The notes beneath the pieces are model-generated. The model was given only the letters and a program-made list of their open reading frames with translations, was not told where the DNA came from and did not search any database. From positions 1 to 64,000 of the forward strand of contig CAZZFV010000006.1 in NCBI GenBank assembly GCA_964653855.1: a stretch of DNA of 64,000 nt, in the 5' to 3' direction. Shown here in pieces: positions 42,983-50,881 of the stretch. Both the position numbers and the translations under genes were made by a program. Every line of letters starts with the position of its first letter. Within the stretch, counting starts at the first letter, position 1. Origin of the DNA: RGIG3528 sp964653855 (GTDB lineage: Bacteria; Bacillota; Clostridia; Lachnospirales; Lachnospiraceae).

Positions 42983-45364
42983 ATGATTTTAGATGGAATA
43001 ATTATAGATATTTTAACTCAAAAAGAGAACGATTGGGGCAGATACAAAGTAGAAACGAATGATAAAAAACAATTTCTTGCCGTAGGAGTCGTTAAAAACG
43101 CTTCAAAAGGAATGTATATTTCTATTGACGGAGAAACCATTGTGAACCAATATGGGCGACAATTTAAGATTAAAACCGTAATCAAAACCAAAGCTGACGA
43201 AACGGCGGGAATACGGCGTTTTTTGGCAGAGGAAGTAAATTACTTCGGTGATGTAAAAATCCAACATTTTATATCCTTGTATGGCTCAGAAGCCCTTTCG
43301 GTTTTAAAATCCGATAGTGCGGAACAAGCTTTGTGTATGGTTAAAGGTGTCGGCTCAAATACGGCAAAGAAAATCGTAAAGTCTTATAAGGAAGGAAAAA
43401 AATATGAGGATATTTATATCTTTTTAAACGGAACGGGAACTAAAAACCAAGTTAAAAAGATATACGAAAAATATGGGGTTGACACGGTTTCTGTAATAAG
43501 ACGAAACCCTTATAAGCTTATTTCGGATATTAACGGATTCGGGTTTTCAAGGGTTGATTCGTTGGCCTTGTCTTCCGGAATTAAAACAGACTCGGATTTC
43601 AGAATCGCAGCCGGGGCAAAATTTGTAATGGAAGAAGCTCAAAACGAAGGACATTGTTATTTACCCGAAGAAACTCTTATTGAGCGACTTGTTGATGTAT
43701 TGGCTCCAATAAAAGATATAAATGATATAAGTGCTACTGTGGCAAAAAATATCTTAAAAGCGAAAGATTGGTTGTCTTCAAAAGAAAATTTGATAAAGAA
43801 GTACAATCCGAGTTCGGAAACAATAACTGCGCTTACGAACCTTTATGTAATTAGAAAAAGTTTAAACGAAAAAATTCCCAATGTATTACAACAGCTTTTT
43901 GATAGCAAAACCTTATGTGATGATAACGGAAAAATTTATCTTCCGATAATGCTTACATACGAAAAGGAACTTGCAGAATTTATTAAAGAAATGGCTAATA
44001 AGCCTGTTGTGAGGTATATAAATCAAAACTTGGTTGATGATGTTATACGGGAAGTAGAATTTTCTAAAGGTAATAATTTCGAAATTACAGACGAACAACG
44101 AACCGCTGTTTATGGCTCGTTATTTAATCGTTTTTCTGTGCTTTCGGGAGGCCCTGGTCGGGGCAAAACAACAATAATTGAGATAATAGCAAAAACATTC
44201 ATAAGAGCGAAAGAAGACTCGTCGGAAAGTGATATTTTACTACTTGCCCCGACAGGACGTGCTGCGCAAAGAATGTCTGAACAGACCGGATATTATGCGT
44301 CCACGGTTCATAGGGAAATTTATAAATTTTCTTCTATTGATAAAGACGGAGAAACTGAATTTAAAGCTTCTCTAAAACCGGAAAACGCACGTCCGTCGGG
44401 AATATTGGTTATTTGTGACGAAAGTTCAATGCTCGATTTAAAACTTGCGAGAGATTTGCTTCTCTATGCAAAAGATTGCAACCTTATTCTTGTTGGGGAT
44501 GCCGACCAAATCCCGTCTGTAAAAGCAGGTAATGTGTTAAGAGACATTATTGCGTCAAATAGCGTTAATTGCTCGATATTAAGACACGGACACAGAAATC
44601 AGGGAGCGATTGCTTATAATGCCGAACTTATAAATAACGGAAAGGGAATAGGAAGCTTTTGGAAAGACGACACATTCACATGTTTTTCGTTTTCTGATGT
44701 GGCGGAAATAAAAGAAAGAGTTATCGCCGATTATCTTGAAAAAACAGAGGAATACGAAGCGAAAGACGTTCTTTTATGTACTCCGATGAAAAACAGAGGC
44801 AATACGTGTGTTGAACAACTTAATAAGTGTATACAAGAACGATATATAAAAGATAAAAACAAAATCTGTCAAATTTCGTCTTCTAAGATTTTTTATGTCA
44901 AAGACCGAGTTATGCAAACAGTAAATAACTATGGTAAGGAACTTTGCAGTCTAAAGGACAGAGAAAAGACCGGAGTGTTTAATGGAGAAAAAGGTGAAAT
45001 TATTGATATAGAAAAAACGCTTGACGATTTTATTATAACGGTTTTGTTCGATGATGGTTATGTGGCAAAATACACGTCAAAGGACGTTGCGGAACTTGTA
45101 CTTGCTTATGCCACGACTTTGCATAAGTGTCAGGGTTCGGAAGCAAAATGCACAATGATTGTTATGACATATGGCGATTATATTCTTATGAATAAAGAAC
45201 TTTTTTACACGGGTGTAACCAGAGCAAAGAAAGAGTGTATTTTATACGGAGAGGAACAAGTCAGATATACACGGCCTCTTTCGGCTTTTGACATTGCTGT
45301 AAGCAAAGCAAACGGAACGGTTAGATTTACGAGTCTTAAAGAAAGGTTGAGGCAAAATGGATAA
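42983..45364 (+). CDS. recD2: RecD2-family helicase
   Basis: Protein of 793 aa. The N-terminus holds the RecD2-type region with a helix-hairpin-helix (ALCMVKGVGSNTAKKIV). The helicase core has Walker A GGPGRGKTT near residue 389, LLAPTGRAAQRMSE, a DES motif (VICDESSMLDL), LVGDADQIPSVKAGNVLRD and LHKCQGSEAK near the end, followed by TRAKK. RecD2 is a 5'-3' SF1 helicase. Here it likely assists plasmid replication or conjugative processing, and it begins an operon leading into the RpoC-like gene. Start ATG with AGGAAGTG upstream; a weaker motif variant (TTTTCTACTAT) lies about 57 bases before it. Confidence 0.92.
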   Translation: MILDGIIIDILTQKENDWGRYKVETNDKKQFLAVGVVKNASKGMYISIDGETIVNQYGRQFKIKTVIKTKADETAGIRRFLAEEVNYFGDVKIQHFISLYGSEALSVLKSDSAEQALCMVKGVGSNTAKKIVKSYKEGKKYEDIYIFLNGTGTKNQVKKIYEKYGVDTVSVIRRNPYKLISDINGFGFSRVDSLALSSGIKTDSDFRIAAGAKFVMEEAQNEGHCYLPEETLIERLVDVLAPIKDINDISATVAKNILKAKDWLSSKENLIKKYNPSSETITALTNLYVIRKSLNEKIPNVLQQLFDSKTLCDDNGKIYLPIMLTYEKELAEFIKEMANKPVVRYINQNLVDDVIREVEFSKGNNFEITDEQRTAVYGSLFNRFSVLSGGPGRGKTTIIEIIAKTFIRAKEDSSESDILLLAPTGRAAQRMSEQTGYYASTVHREIYKFSSIDKDGETEFKASLKPENARPSGILVICDESSMLDLKLARDLLLYAKDCNLILVGDADQIPSVKAGNVLRDIIASNSVNCSILRHGHRNQGAIAYNAELINNGKGIGSFWKDDTFTCFSFSDVAEIKERVIADYLEKTEEYEAKDVLLCTPMKNRGNTCVEQLNKCIQERYIKDKNKICQISSSKIFYVKDRVMQTVNNYGKELCSLKDREKTGVFNGEKGEIIDIEKTLDDFIITVLFDDGYVAKYTSKDVAELVLAYATTLHKCQGSEAKCTMIVMTYGDYILMNKELFYTGVTRAKKECILYGEEQVRYTRPLSAFDIAVSKANGTVRFTSLKERLRQNG

Positions 45365-45512
45365 AGTAGACATTATAAACAGTTTTTTGCGTAAAGATAT
45401 AGAATTTGACGAGGTTGTAAGAATTGTTGAAGCCGTCAATACGATATTGGACGTTAATCCGGAAATACTTAATTTTATATTAGAGACAAGGAAAGAAAAC
45501 AAATATGTGTAA
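45357..45512 (+). CDS. 51-aa coupled peptide between recD2 and the RpoC-like gene
   Basis: The ATG at 45357 lies inside the last codons of recD2, and the stop overlaps the ATG of the next gene. It encodes MDKVDIINSFLRKDIEF... and ends RKENKYV, an amphipathic helical peptide without homologue known to me. Overlap on both sides indicates coupled translation and a real gene. Confidence 0.6.
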   Translation: MDKVDIINSFLRKDIEFDEVVRIVEAVNTILDVNPEILNFILETRKENKYV

Positions 45513-46209
45513 CGTTTTGAGTAACAAAATTATTGGCGAAAATCAAATCGTCAGGACACCTTTATGTTTTGACCAATACGGACATCCGCGTCAAAACGGA
45601 CTTTTTGACCCGGAAATTTTTGGAAACACGCAAACCGAAAACGGCGAAATAACCGTTTTTGGAGATATAAAAACAGAGAATGTCGGATATATAAAGCTTG
45701 TCAAACTGGTTGTAAATGTCTTGCAAATACCTAAGATTGCGGAACTTCTTGAAATGTCAGAAGAAGATGTCGCTTCAATAGTGTATTATGAAAAAGGAAT
45801 ATTTTGCGAAGCGGGAGCGGAAAGCTTTTTTATTGACTCTGTTTCAGCTCTTATGGGAAAAGGTGACGAAGAATATTCAAAAATCATATCGGGAGCCGTC
45901 GGAATTATATATCTTTTATCAAGAAAAAATGCGATGTTTGATGATGCCGTAGGTGATGTTTGTGAGGTAATTCCGCCGTTTTATCGAAAATGCGGGTATA
46001 TAAGCGAAGAAGAATGTCCTCTTGTTTTTGACAGAAACAATATCAATAATTTATACCGAGACGTAATAATAAGTAATTTGAGCTTAAACGATTTGTTAAA
46101 TGCGGAATTTCATCCGCTGCTGTTTATATATGAGTCTTCACGAATTTTGCAAAAGAGTGTAGATGCGCTTGTAAAAGAAGCTCACAAATCCGCATTTTAT
46201 AGGGCTTAA
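45505..46209 (+). CDS. RNA polymerase beta'-like N-terminal clamp fragment
   Basis: Protein of 234 aa. Residues 30-40 (QNGLFDPEIFG) align with the beta' motif DGLFCxRIFG. Residues 61-105 (GYIKLVKLVVNV, IPKIAELLEMSEEDVASIVYYE) align with MGHIELAAPVAHIWF, PSRIGLLLDM, xxVIYFE. Residues 154-225 (EVIPPFYRKCG, NNINNLYRDVIISNLSLNDLL, SSRILQKSVDAL) align with [43 protein letters not shown], the clamp-helix coiled coil that binds sigma. The zinc-binding CGKYK/CGVEV loop of beta' is replaced by a short ENGEITVFGDIKTEN loop. The protein ends before the NADFDGD catalytic barrel, so it cannot polymerise RNA. It lies between recD2 and an HD-domain gene. Sigma-binding or RNAP-clamp-mimic roles are inferred. 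Confidence 0.7.
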   Translation: MCNVLSNKIIGENQIVRTPLCFDQYGHPRQNGLFDPEIFGNTQTENGEITVFGDIKTENVGYIKLVKLVVNVLQIPKIAELLEMSEEDVASIVYYEKGIFCEAGAESFFIDSVSALMGKGDEEYSKIISGAVGIIYLLSRKNAMFDDAVGDVCEVIPPFYRKCGYISEEECPLVFDRNNINNLYRDVIISNLSLNDLLNAEFHPLLFIYESSRILQKSVDALVKEAHKSAFYRA

Positions 46210-46223
46210 ATAAAGGGAAAGTT

Positions 46224-46898
46224 ATGGAAGATATGACATTTGATAAGAAAATCGGGCTTTGTAAAGAATACTTTTTTACTCTTGATAAACAAACGCAAGA
46301 ACATTCTTTGCGAGTCGGGCAACTGTGTGAGGAAATAGGAAAAGATTTTGGTTATGATGAAAATTTACTTTATACAATAGGCGTTTTGCACGATATCGGA
46401 AAAATTTGGATACCATACGAGTTTTTAAATAAAAAAACCGAATTAACGAAAGATGAAAAAGATAAAATCGATTTGCACGGTGTCTACGGCGGAAAAATAA
46501 TCAAGACGTTCTTTCCGAAAAAACCGCAAGTTTTTTTACCTGTTACTTTCCATCACGGATTCGGGATTAATAAAAGCTATGTTTCCGAAGAAACAAATGA
46601 TGCTTTAAAAAAACTTTGGAAAATGGTTATCGGAGATAAAAATTTCCGTTTTCTAACATTGTTGGTAAGGCTTGCGGATATTTATGATGCTTGTTTCAAT
46701 ATGCGGATTTACAGAGAGTACACTTTGTCTTGTAAAGAAATCGAAATTGAAATGAAAAAAAATTCGTTTTTGTATGACGAAGAAATAAAGACGCTTATAC
46801 TTGAAAATGATATTGTAAATTATAATTACGAATTAGATTTAAATAAAATTATTAAAAATCTTTCAATTAACGAGGTAAATGTTAATGGAAAATATTAA
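46224..46898 (+). CDS. HD-GYP-like phosphohydrolase domain protein
   Basis: Protein of 224 aa with the HD-domain metal ligand pattern: H27 in QEHSLRVG, H56-D57 in GVLHDIGKIW, H85 in DLHGVYGGKII and H110-H111 in TFHHGFGINKSY. The overall spacing resembles HD-GYP cyclic-di-GMP phosphodiesterases, but the GYP element is not exact (HHGFGI). Its product overlaps the next gene by 14 bases, which encodes a GGDEF-like protein, suggesting a nucleotide-signalling pair. The substrate is unproven. Confidence 0.75.
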   Translation: MEDMTFDKKIGLCKEYFFTLDKQTQEHSLRVGQLCEEIGKDFGYDENLLYTIGVLHDIGKIWIPYEFLNKKTELTKDEKDKIDLHGVYGGKIIKTFFPKKPQVFLPVTFHHGFGINKSYVSEETNDALKKLWKMVIGDKNFRFLTLLVRLADIYDACFNMRIYREYTLSCKEIEIEMKKNSFLYDEEIKTLILENDIVNYNYELDLNKIIKNLSINEVNVNGKY

Positions 46899-47952
46899 TT
46901 TTAAAAATCGCAAAGTTCTTGAATTGATTGAACGAGTAAAAAATAAGGATATAGAAGCTTTTGTACAGTTAAATATGTTGGACTCGGTTCAGGAATATTA
47001 TTCTTATGTTATCAAAGATGGTTATGTGTGTATAGAAAAACCTGAGTTCGGAATAGTTTTGGAATTGAAAGCCATATATGAATATGACCCTGATTTTTAT
47101 AAAGAGGTTTTGGGGCTTACAGAAGAAGATTTTAATAACGACAACGAAAAAATCTCGGAAATTGATGCGTCTGATTGTGAAAGATATTTTAAACAAATAA
47201 ATCAAATATATGATACGTTGATATCAGTAAAATCGAGTTTTGAAAGATTTGTAAAAGAACAAAAGTGCGAAGAAAAAGGCACTATTAAATCGCTTGAATG
47301 TAAAATAGAAGAACTTCGAAAAATCAATGAGTTTAGGTCAAAAGAATGTGAGCGATTGGAAAAAGAAAGAACCGAACTCAAAAACAACAGCGTCGGAAAT
47401 GAAGAAATCGAACGATTAAAGAGGCTCGCATATTATGACGGTAAGACCAAAGTAAAAAATTACAACGCTTTTGAGGAAAAAACAAATAGTTTGGAATACG
47501 GATTCCCGATTGCCGAAATCAGTATTTGTGAGCAAAAGAAAATTAATGAAAAATATGGATTTTCATTAGGTGACGAACGTATACGGCAGGTTGTCGGTGA
47601 GATAGCAAAAAAATATTCTCCCAATAATATTTACAGAGTATTCGGGGATGTATTTTTTGTTATTCCGGAAAATTCCGACGAAAAAGAGCTGTTTGAAAAT
47701 GTATCCAAAATAAAAGACGCCTTAAAGCACCTAGACATAAAAGTCGCAACAGGAGTGCAAGCATTTTACGGCACGGATACTTTTGATAAATTGGACGTAG
47801 ATATTAAAAAAGCAAAGACTTACGAAGCAACTTCTTTGTGGGCGACATTAAACACAGAAAGTAATGAAAACGCAGAAGATTTTGAAGTCGGTGAAGAAGA
47901 TGACGGATTTATAGAAGAAGACAGTCTTGCTCTTTTAAATCAATATAAGTAA
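46885..47952 (+). CDS. degenerate GGDEF-domain protein with coiled coil
   Basis: Start chosen at ATG 46885, 8 bases after GAGGT; ATG 46879 is only 2 bases from it. The product is 355 aa. An N-terminal region, a coiled coil (IEELRKINEFRSKECERLEKERTE) and a GGDEF-type domain follow: LAYYDGKTKVKNYNAFEEK matches LAYxDxLTGLxNRxxF, but the catalytic GGDEF is FGDVF at residues 253-257. A diguanylate cyclase without the GG(D/E)EF loop is probably inactive as an enzyme and may bind c-di-GMP or GTP as a sensor for the upstream HD protein. The C-terminus is very acidic. Confidence 0.75.
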   Translation: MENINFKNRKVLELIERVKNKDIEAFVQLNMLDSVQEYYSYVIKDGYVCIEKPEFGIVLELKAIYEYDPDFYKEVLGLTEEDFNNDNEKISEIDASDCERYFKQINQIYDTLISVKSSFERFVKEQKCEEKGTIKSLECKIEELRKINEFRSKECERLEKERTELKNNSVGNEEIERLKRLAYYDGKTKVKNYNAFEEKTNSLEYGFPIAEISICEQKKINEKYGFSLGDERIRQVVGEIAKKYSPNNIYRVFGDVFFVIPENSDEKELFENVSKIKDALKHLDIKVATGVQAFYGTDTFDKLDVDIKKAKTYEATSLWATLNTESNENAEDFEVGEEDDGFIEEDSLALLNQYK

Positions 47953-47965
47953 AAAACAGAAAAAT

Positions 47966-49120
47966 ATGAGTGAGTTTTGTTTAAAAAATAATACGGTCTT
48001 TATTTTCAAAGAAGAAAACGGGGTTCCCGTCGATATTTCAAAAATAGTTAATCCCGAATTGCTTCCGTTAAGAATAAAGAAAAATTGCGCATTCGACACT
48101 TTTAAAGAATGGCTTTTAAAAAGATGTATGCCTAAATTTCGAGAAGGGCGCAGCGAGGCGGAAGCAAAATTTGGTTCAACTTGGCTTTCGGCGGTTGATG
48201 ATTTTCGTTACATAACAAATTTCAATTATCAATCACTTACTGACCATTATTGGATAAAAAAAAGAGATGAGACGTGGGAACAAATTAACTTTTTTACCAA
48301 TAGATACGATTTGACGGTTGGAAATATGTTTTTTGAGCCGTGGACTGTAAATCCTTACAAAATATCTTATAAGACTCCGGAATTTACCACAACAGGGCTT
48401 GTTAGAAAAAGATGGAGACAGGATAAAAACGGAATATCCTATCTTTATAAGGCCGGAAGCTTCGAATTAAAACAAGAGCCGTTAAATGAGGTTTTGGTTT
48501 CAACAATAATAGAACGGCTTAATAAAAAAGAAATTGTGAGCGCCGGATATGACTTGGCTATTGAAGGAGTGACTATGTGCAGTAAATGCAAATGTTTTAT
48601 TACTCCCGATATAGATATGGTAACGGCTGCCGACATATTCTTTTCGGAAGGTGAATCACAGGATAACTCGAATATATACGAACGACTTATTTCAAAATGC
48701 GAACAGCTTGAAATTCCGTATGCAAAAGAGCATATTGACTGGCTTATTTGGATTGACAATTATACGGGAAATACCGATAGGCATTTAAACAATATTGGTT
48801 TTATCAGAAATCTGCAAACGGGGAAGTTTATCGGCCCTTCTCCGGCTTTTGATTTTGGAAATTCCTATTGGAATACAAAAGCGGTAAAAACCCCGCCGCA
48901 GAGGACTATTTTTGGAGATAAGGCGGCGCATATATATAAAAAAATGTGTCAAAAAATAAATGCTCAAAAGCTTTTTGGTGATAACGGTTACGAAAACTTG
49001 ATTAACAGTTATCCTGATGTATCTGACAAAAAGAAGGAAGAACTTATAAAGGCAATCTCGGATAGAAATAAAACATTAATTCTTGAGAAACAACAATCGC
49101 TTGAAGGAATATCTCGGTAG
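47966..49120 (+). CDS. HipA-like kinase
   Basis: Protein of 384 aa. The C-terminal part has the HipA/CtkA-type kinase signature: NYTGNTDRHLNNIGFI near residues 266-281 and SPAFDFGNSYW near 292-302 (Asp-Phe-Gly-like metal site). A Lys in LYKAGSF near residue 170 may be the ATP anchor. The N-terminal ~150 residues are unlike canonical HipA and no HipB antitoxin precedes it. It is the last gene of the recD2 operon. Possible roles are a translation-control kinase or a signalling kinase; no toxicity can be claimed from sequence. Confidence 0.75.
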   Translation: MSEFCLKNNTVFIFKEENGVPVDISKIVNPELLPLRIKKNCAFDTFKEWLLKRCMPKFREGRSEAEAKFGSTWLSAVDDFRYITNFNYQSLTDHYWIKKRDETWEQINFFTNRYDLTVGNMFFEPWTVNPYKISYKTPEFTTTGLVRKRWRQDKNGISYLYKAGSFELKQEPLNEVLVSTIIERLNKKEIVSAGYDLAIEGVTMCSKCKCFITPDIDMVTAADIFFSEGESQDNSNIYERLISKCEQLEIPYAKEHIDWLIWIDNYTGNTDRHLNNIGFIRNLQTGKFIGPSPAFDFGNSYWNTKAVKTPPQRTIFGDKAAHIYKKMCQKINAQKLFGDNGYENLINSYPDVSDKKKEELIKAISDRNKTLILEKQQSLEGISR

Positions 49121-49146
49121 TTTCTTTTGTGGAAAAAATGAACGAC

Positions 49147-49184
49147 GTGAACTACTCCGACTTCTATAAGTCGGAGTAGTTCAC
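49147..49184. mobile_element. 38-bp perfect palindrome, IS200/IS605 right-end type
   Basis: GTGAACTACTCCGACTTCTATAAGTCGGAGTAGTTCAC is a perfect 38-bp palindrome. Its half is identical to the right end of the element at 30508-30685. It sits 26 bases after the HipA-like gene, directly against a helicase pseudogene, so an element end has probably been joined to foreign DNA here by deletion or inversion. Confidence 0.6.
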
Positions 49185-49186
49185 GT

Positions 49187-49416
49187 TACGTTATTACAGC
49201 ACATAAAAGTCAAGGGTCTGAATGTAAAAACGCTTTGATTTTGTTGTCGAAAGAAGTTCCGTCGATGCTGCTTAGAAAATTACTGTATGTGGAAGTTATG
49301 AGAGCAAAAAAGCTGTGGCAATCATTTCGGTTAACGACGCTTCGGAACAATGTATAAAAAATAATACAGAGATAAAAAGAAATACGGGATTATGCTTGAA
49401 ATTATGCAGTATTTGA
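49187..49416 (+). pseudogene. C-terminal fragment of a second RecD2/UvrD-like helicase
   Basis: Frame from 49187 reads YVITAHKSQGSECKN, ALILLSKEVPSMLLRKLLY, VEVMRAKK, matching the motif VI end of RecD2-type helicases (TAHKSQGSE ... LLYVAVTRAKK). A frameshift after RAKK lets the C-terminus continue as AVAIISVNDASEQCIKNN to a stop at 49416. The sequence differs from the intact recD2 at 42983, so it comes from another helicase gene whose 5' part was lost at the palindrome. It is not functional. Confidence 0.75.
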
Positions 49417-49646
49417 TTGAAAAAACTCGTGTTTTGTGGTAAAATATTTTATGTAGAGTTCCCCTAAATTCTACGTAAAAGTGAGGGTTTTCAATTTCCT
49501 TAATTTATAATTTTTTGGATAATTATTTATGAGAAAAACTCTAACAAAGAACCCCTATACCCTCACTACACCCAACGCATAAAGGACTTCCGCCCCCTAA
49601 AGGAAGTCCTTTATTTATTTCGAGAGAGGACAGTATAAATTTCCAC
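49417..49646. other. gene-free stretch
   Basis: This 230-base segment holds only AT-rich sequence and the terminator at 49579-49615. The repeated phrase (TAAAGTGAGGGT.., CCCTCACT) forms an imperfect GTGAGGG/CCCTCAC inverted pair at about 49481 and 49560. No reading frame is convincing. Confidence 0.4.
49579..49615. terminator. terminator upstream of the recombinase
   Basis: TAAAGGACTTCC, loop, GGAAGTCCTTTA with a T-rich end. Confidence 0.85.
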
Positions 49647-49676
49647 CTATTCGTAAAATTTTAACTTTACGAATAG
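49647..49676. promoter_or_regulatory. loxP/dif-like 11-8-11 palindrome
   Basis: CTATTCGTAAA and its exact reverse complement TTTACGAATAG are separated by an asymmetric 8-base spacer ATTTTAAC. This is the architecture of a tyrosine-recombinase crossover site and sits 67 bases upstream of the recombinase ATG. It also overlaps the -35 of the gene's promoter, so it could serve as an autoregulated operator. Confidence 0.55.
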
Positions 49677-49695
49677 ATAATAAATATGATATAAT
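49666..49695 (+). promoter_or_regulatory. promoter of the tyrosine recombinase
   Basis: TTTACG, 18-base spacer, TATAAT; the -35 lies in the right arm of the palindrome. Confidence 0.65.
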
Positions 49696-49742
49696 AACAG
49701 CAAAAGCAAGTGATTTTATCATTATATAAAGGGATTTGTTTT

Positions 49743-50747
49743 ATGGATAAATTATCCGAGTTCGTTAACCAATTACCCGAAGTTTGCGAGGAATATTTGA
49801 TACAATCGGGAAACTCAATGGCCGTTAGTACAAAAATTCTTTACGCTCGTGAATTAAATCATTTTTTTGATTATCTGATTTATACATCTCCGGACTTTTG
49901 TGAATTGAATAAAAAAGATATTTCCGCAGCCAATTTACAAAAAGTAACTTCACAAGATATTTCACGATATATTACAAAACAATTAGATAACGGCAAATCG
50001 GAAAAAACAGTTTCTCGAAGCCGTAATACATTGTCTTCCTTTTTTACTTTTTTATTGGAGCATAAATATATAGAATTTGACCCGGTTAAAGCTTCTGCAA
50101 AAGTCAAAGTCCACACTTCCGATGAAGTAATTTATTTGACGGTTCAGGAGCAAATTGATTTATTAAATGCAATTAAAAGCGGGAACACTTTGACAGAAAA
50201 ACAACGCCAATGTAACGACGATAAACGAAGAAATCGTGATTACGCAATAGTTTTATTATTATTAGATACCGGGATGCGAGTTTCTGAATTGCAAGGAATA
50301 AATATAGGCGATATTAACCTAAAAAACAATTCAATTCTAATTCTTCGCAAAGGTGGTAATATGCAGACAGTCTATTTCTCGGACGAAGCAAATGAGGCGA
50401 TAATCGCTCTTACAGAGAGTTTCACAAAGCAAGGGGCGATAAGTGCAAACACTCCCCTATTTCAATCGGATGGACAAAGAATTTCCGTTAGAGCAATAGA
50501 AAATATGGTAAAAAAATACGCTTCTGCAACGATAAAGGGAAAGGGGCGTAAAATTTCCCCTCATAAACTTCGTTCTTCGTTCGCAATGAGTTTCTATGAA
50601 AGCGAAAAAGATATTTTGGTGTTGCAACGAAAATTAGGACATAAAAGTATTCTTTCTACTAATATATATGCAAAGGCGACTAATAAAAAAATGCAAGAAA
50701 CACGTTCCGTAATGGAAAATTTGCGGAAACGGCAATCAGAAGAATAA
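49743..50747 (+). CDS. XerC/XerD-type tyrosine recombinase
   Basis: Start at ATG 49743 after AAAGGG; a GTG at 49710 is in frame but lacks a ribosome site. The product is 334 aa. A core-binding domain (residues about 1-120, ISRYITKQLDNGKSEKTVSR) precedes the catalytic domain with Arg in LLDTGMRVSELQG, Lys in LRKGGNMQT, His-x-x-Arg in PHKLRSSFAMSF and LGHKSILSTNIY with the Tyr nucleophile. The adjacent lox-like site suggests plasmid-multimer resolution, though integrase activity is not excluded. Confidence 0.9.
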   Translation: MDKLSEFVNQLPEVCEEYLIQSGNSMAVSTKILYARELNHFFDYLIYTSPDFCELNKKDISAANLQKVTSQDISRYITKQLDNGKSEKTVSRSRNTLSSFFTFLLEHKYIEFDPVKASAKVKVHTSDEVIYLTVQEQIDLLNAIKSGNTLTEKQRQCNDDKRRNRDYAIVLLLLDTGMRVSELQGINIGDINLKNNSILILRKGGNMQTVYFSDEANEAIIALTESFTKQGAISANTPLFQSDGQRISVRAIENMVKKYASATIKGKGRKISPHKLRSSFAMSFYESEKDILVLQRKLGHKSILSTNIYAKATNKKMQETRSVMENLRKRQSEE

Positions 50748-50833
50748 TTTTTTCGATAAAAACTGTTCAAAAAATGACCTCATTTGGTAGACAAGAAAAA
50801 TAACAAAAAAATATTACAAAAGTACAAGAAATA

Positions 50834-50866
50834 TGTTCACGAAATCTATTCACCTTTTAGTGAACA
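50834..50866. promoter_or_regulatory. inverted repeat before the resolvase
   Basis: TGTTCAC and GTGAACA, 19 bases apart, 16 bases before the resolvase start; a candidate resolvase binding subsite (res) or operator. Confidence 0.4.
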
Positions 50867-50881
50867 AGGAAGGAATTTTTT

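Noticed and set aside
49187..49416. A working small gene after the palindrome
   Set aside because: Starts in the middle of a helicase motif, has no ribosome site and needs a frameshift.
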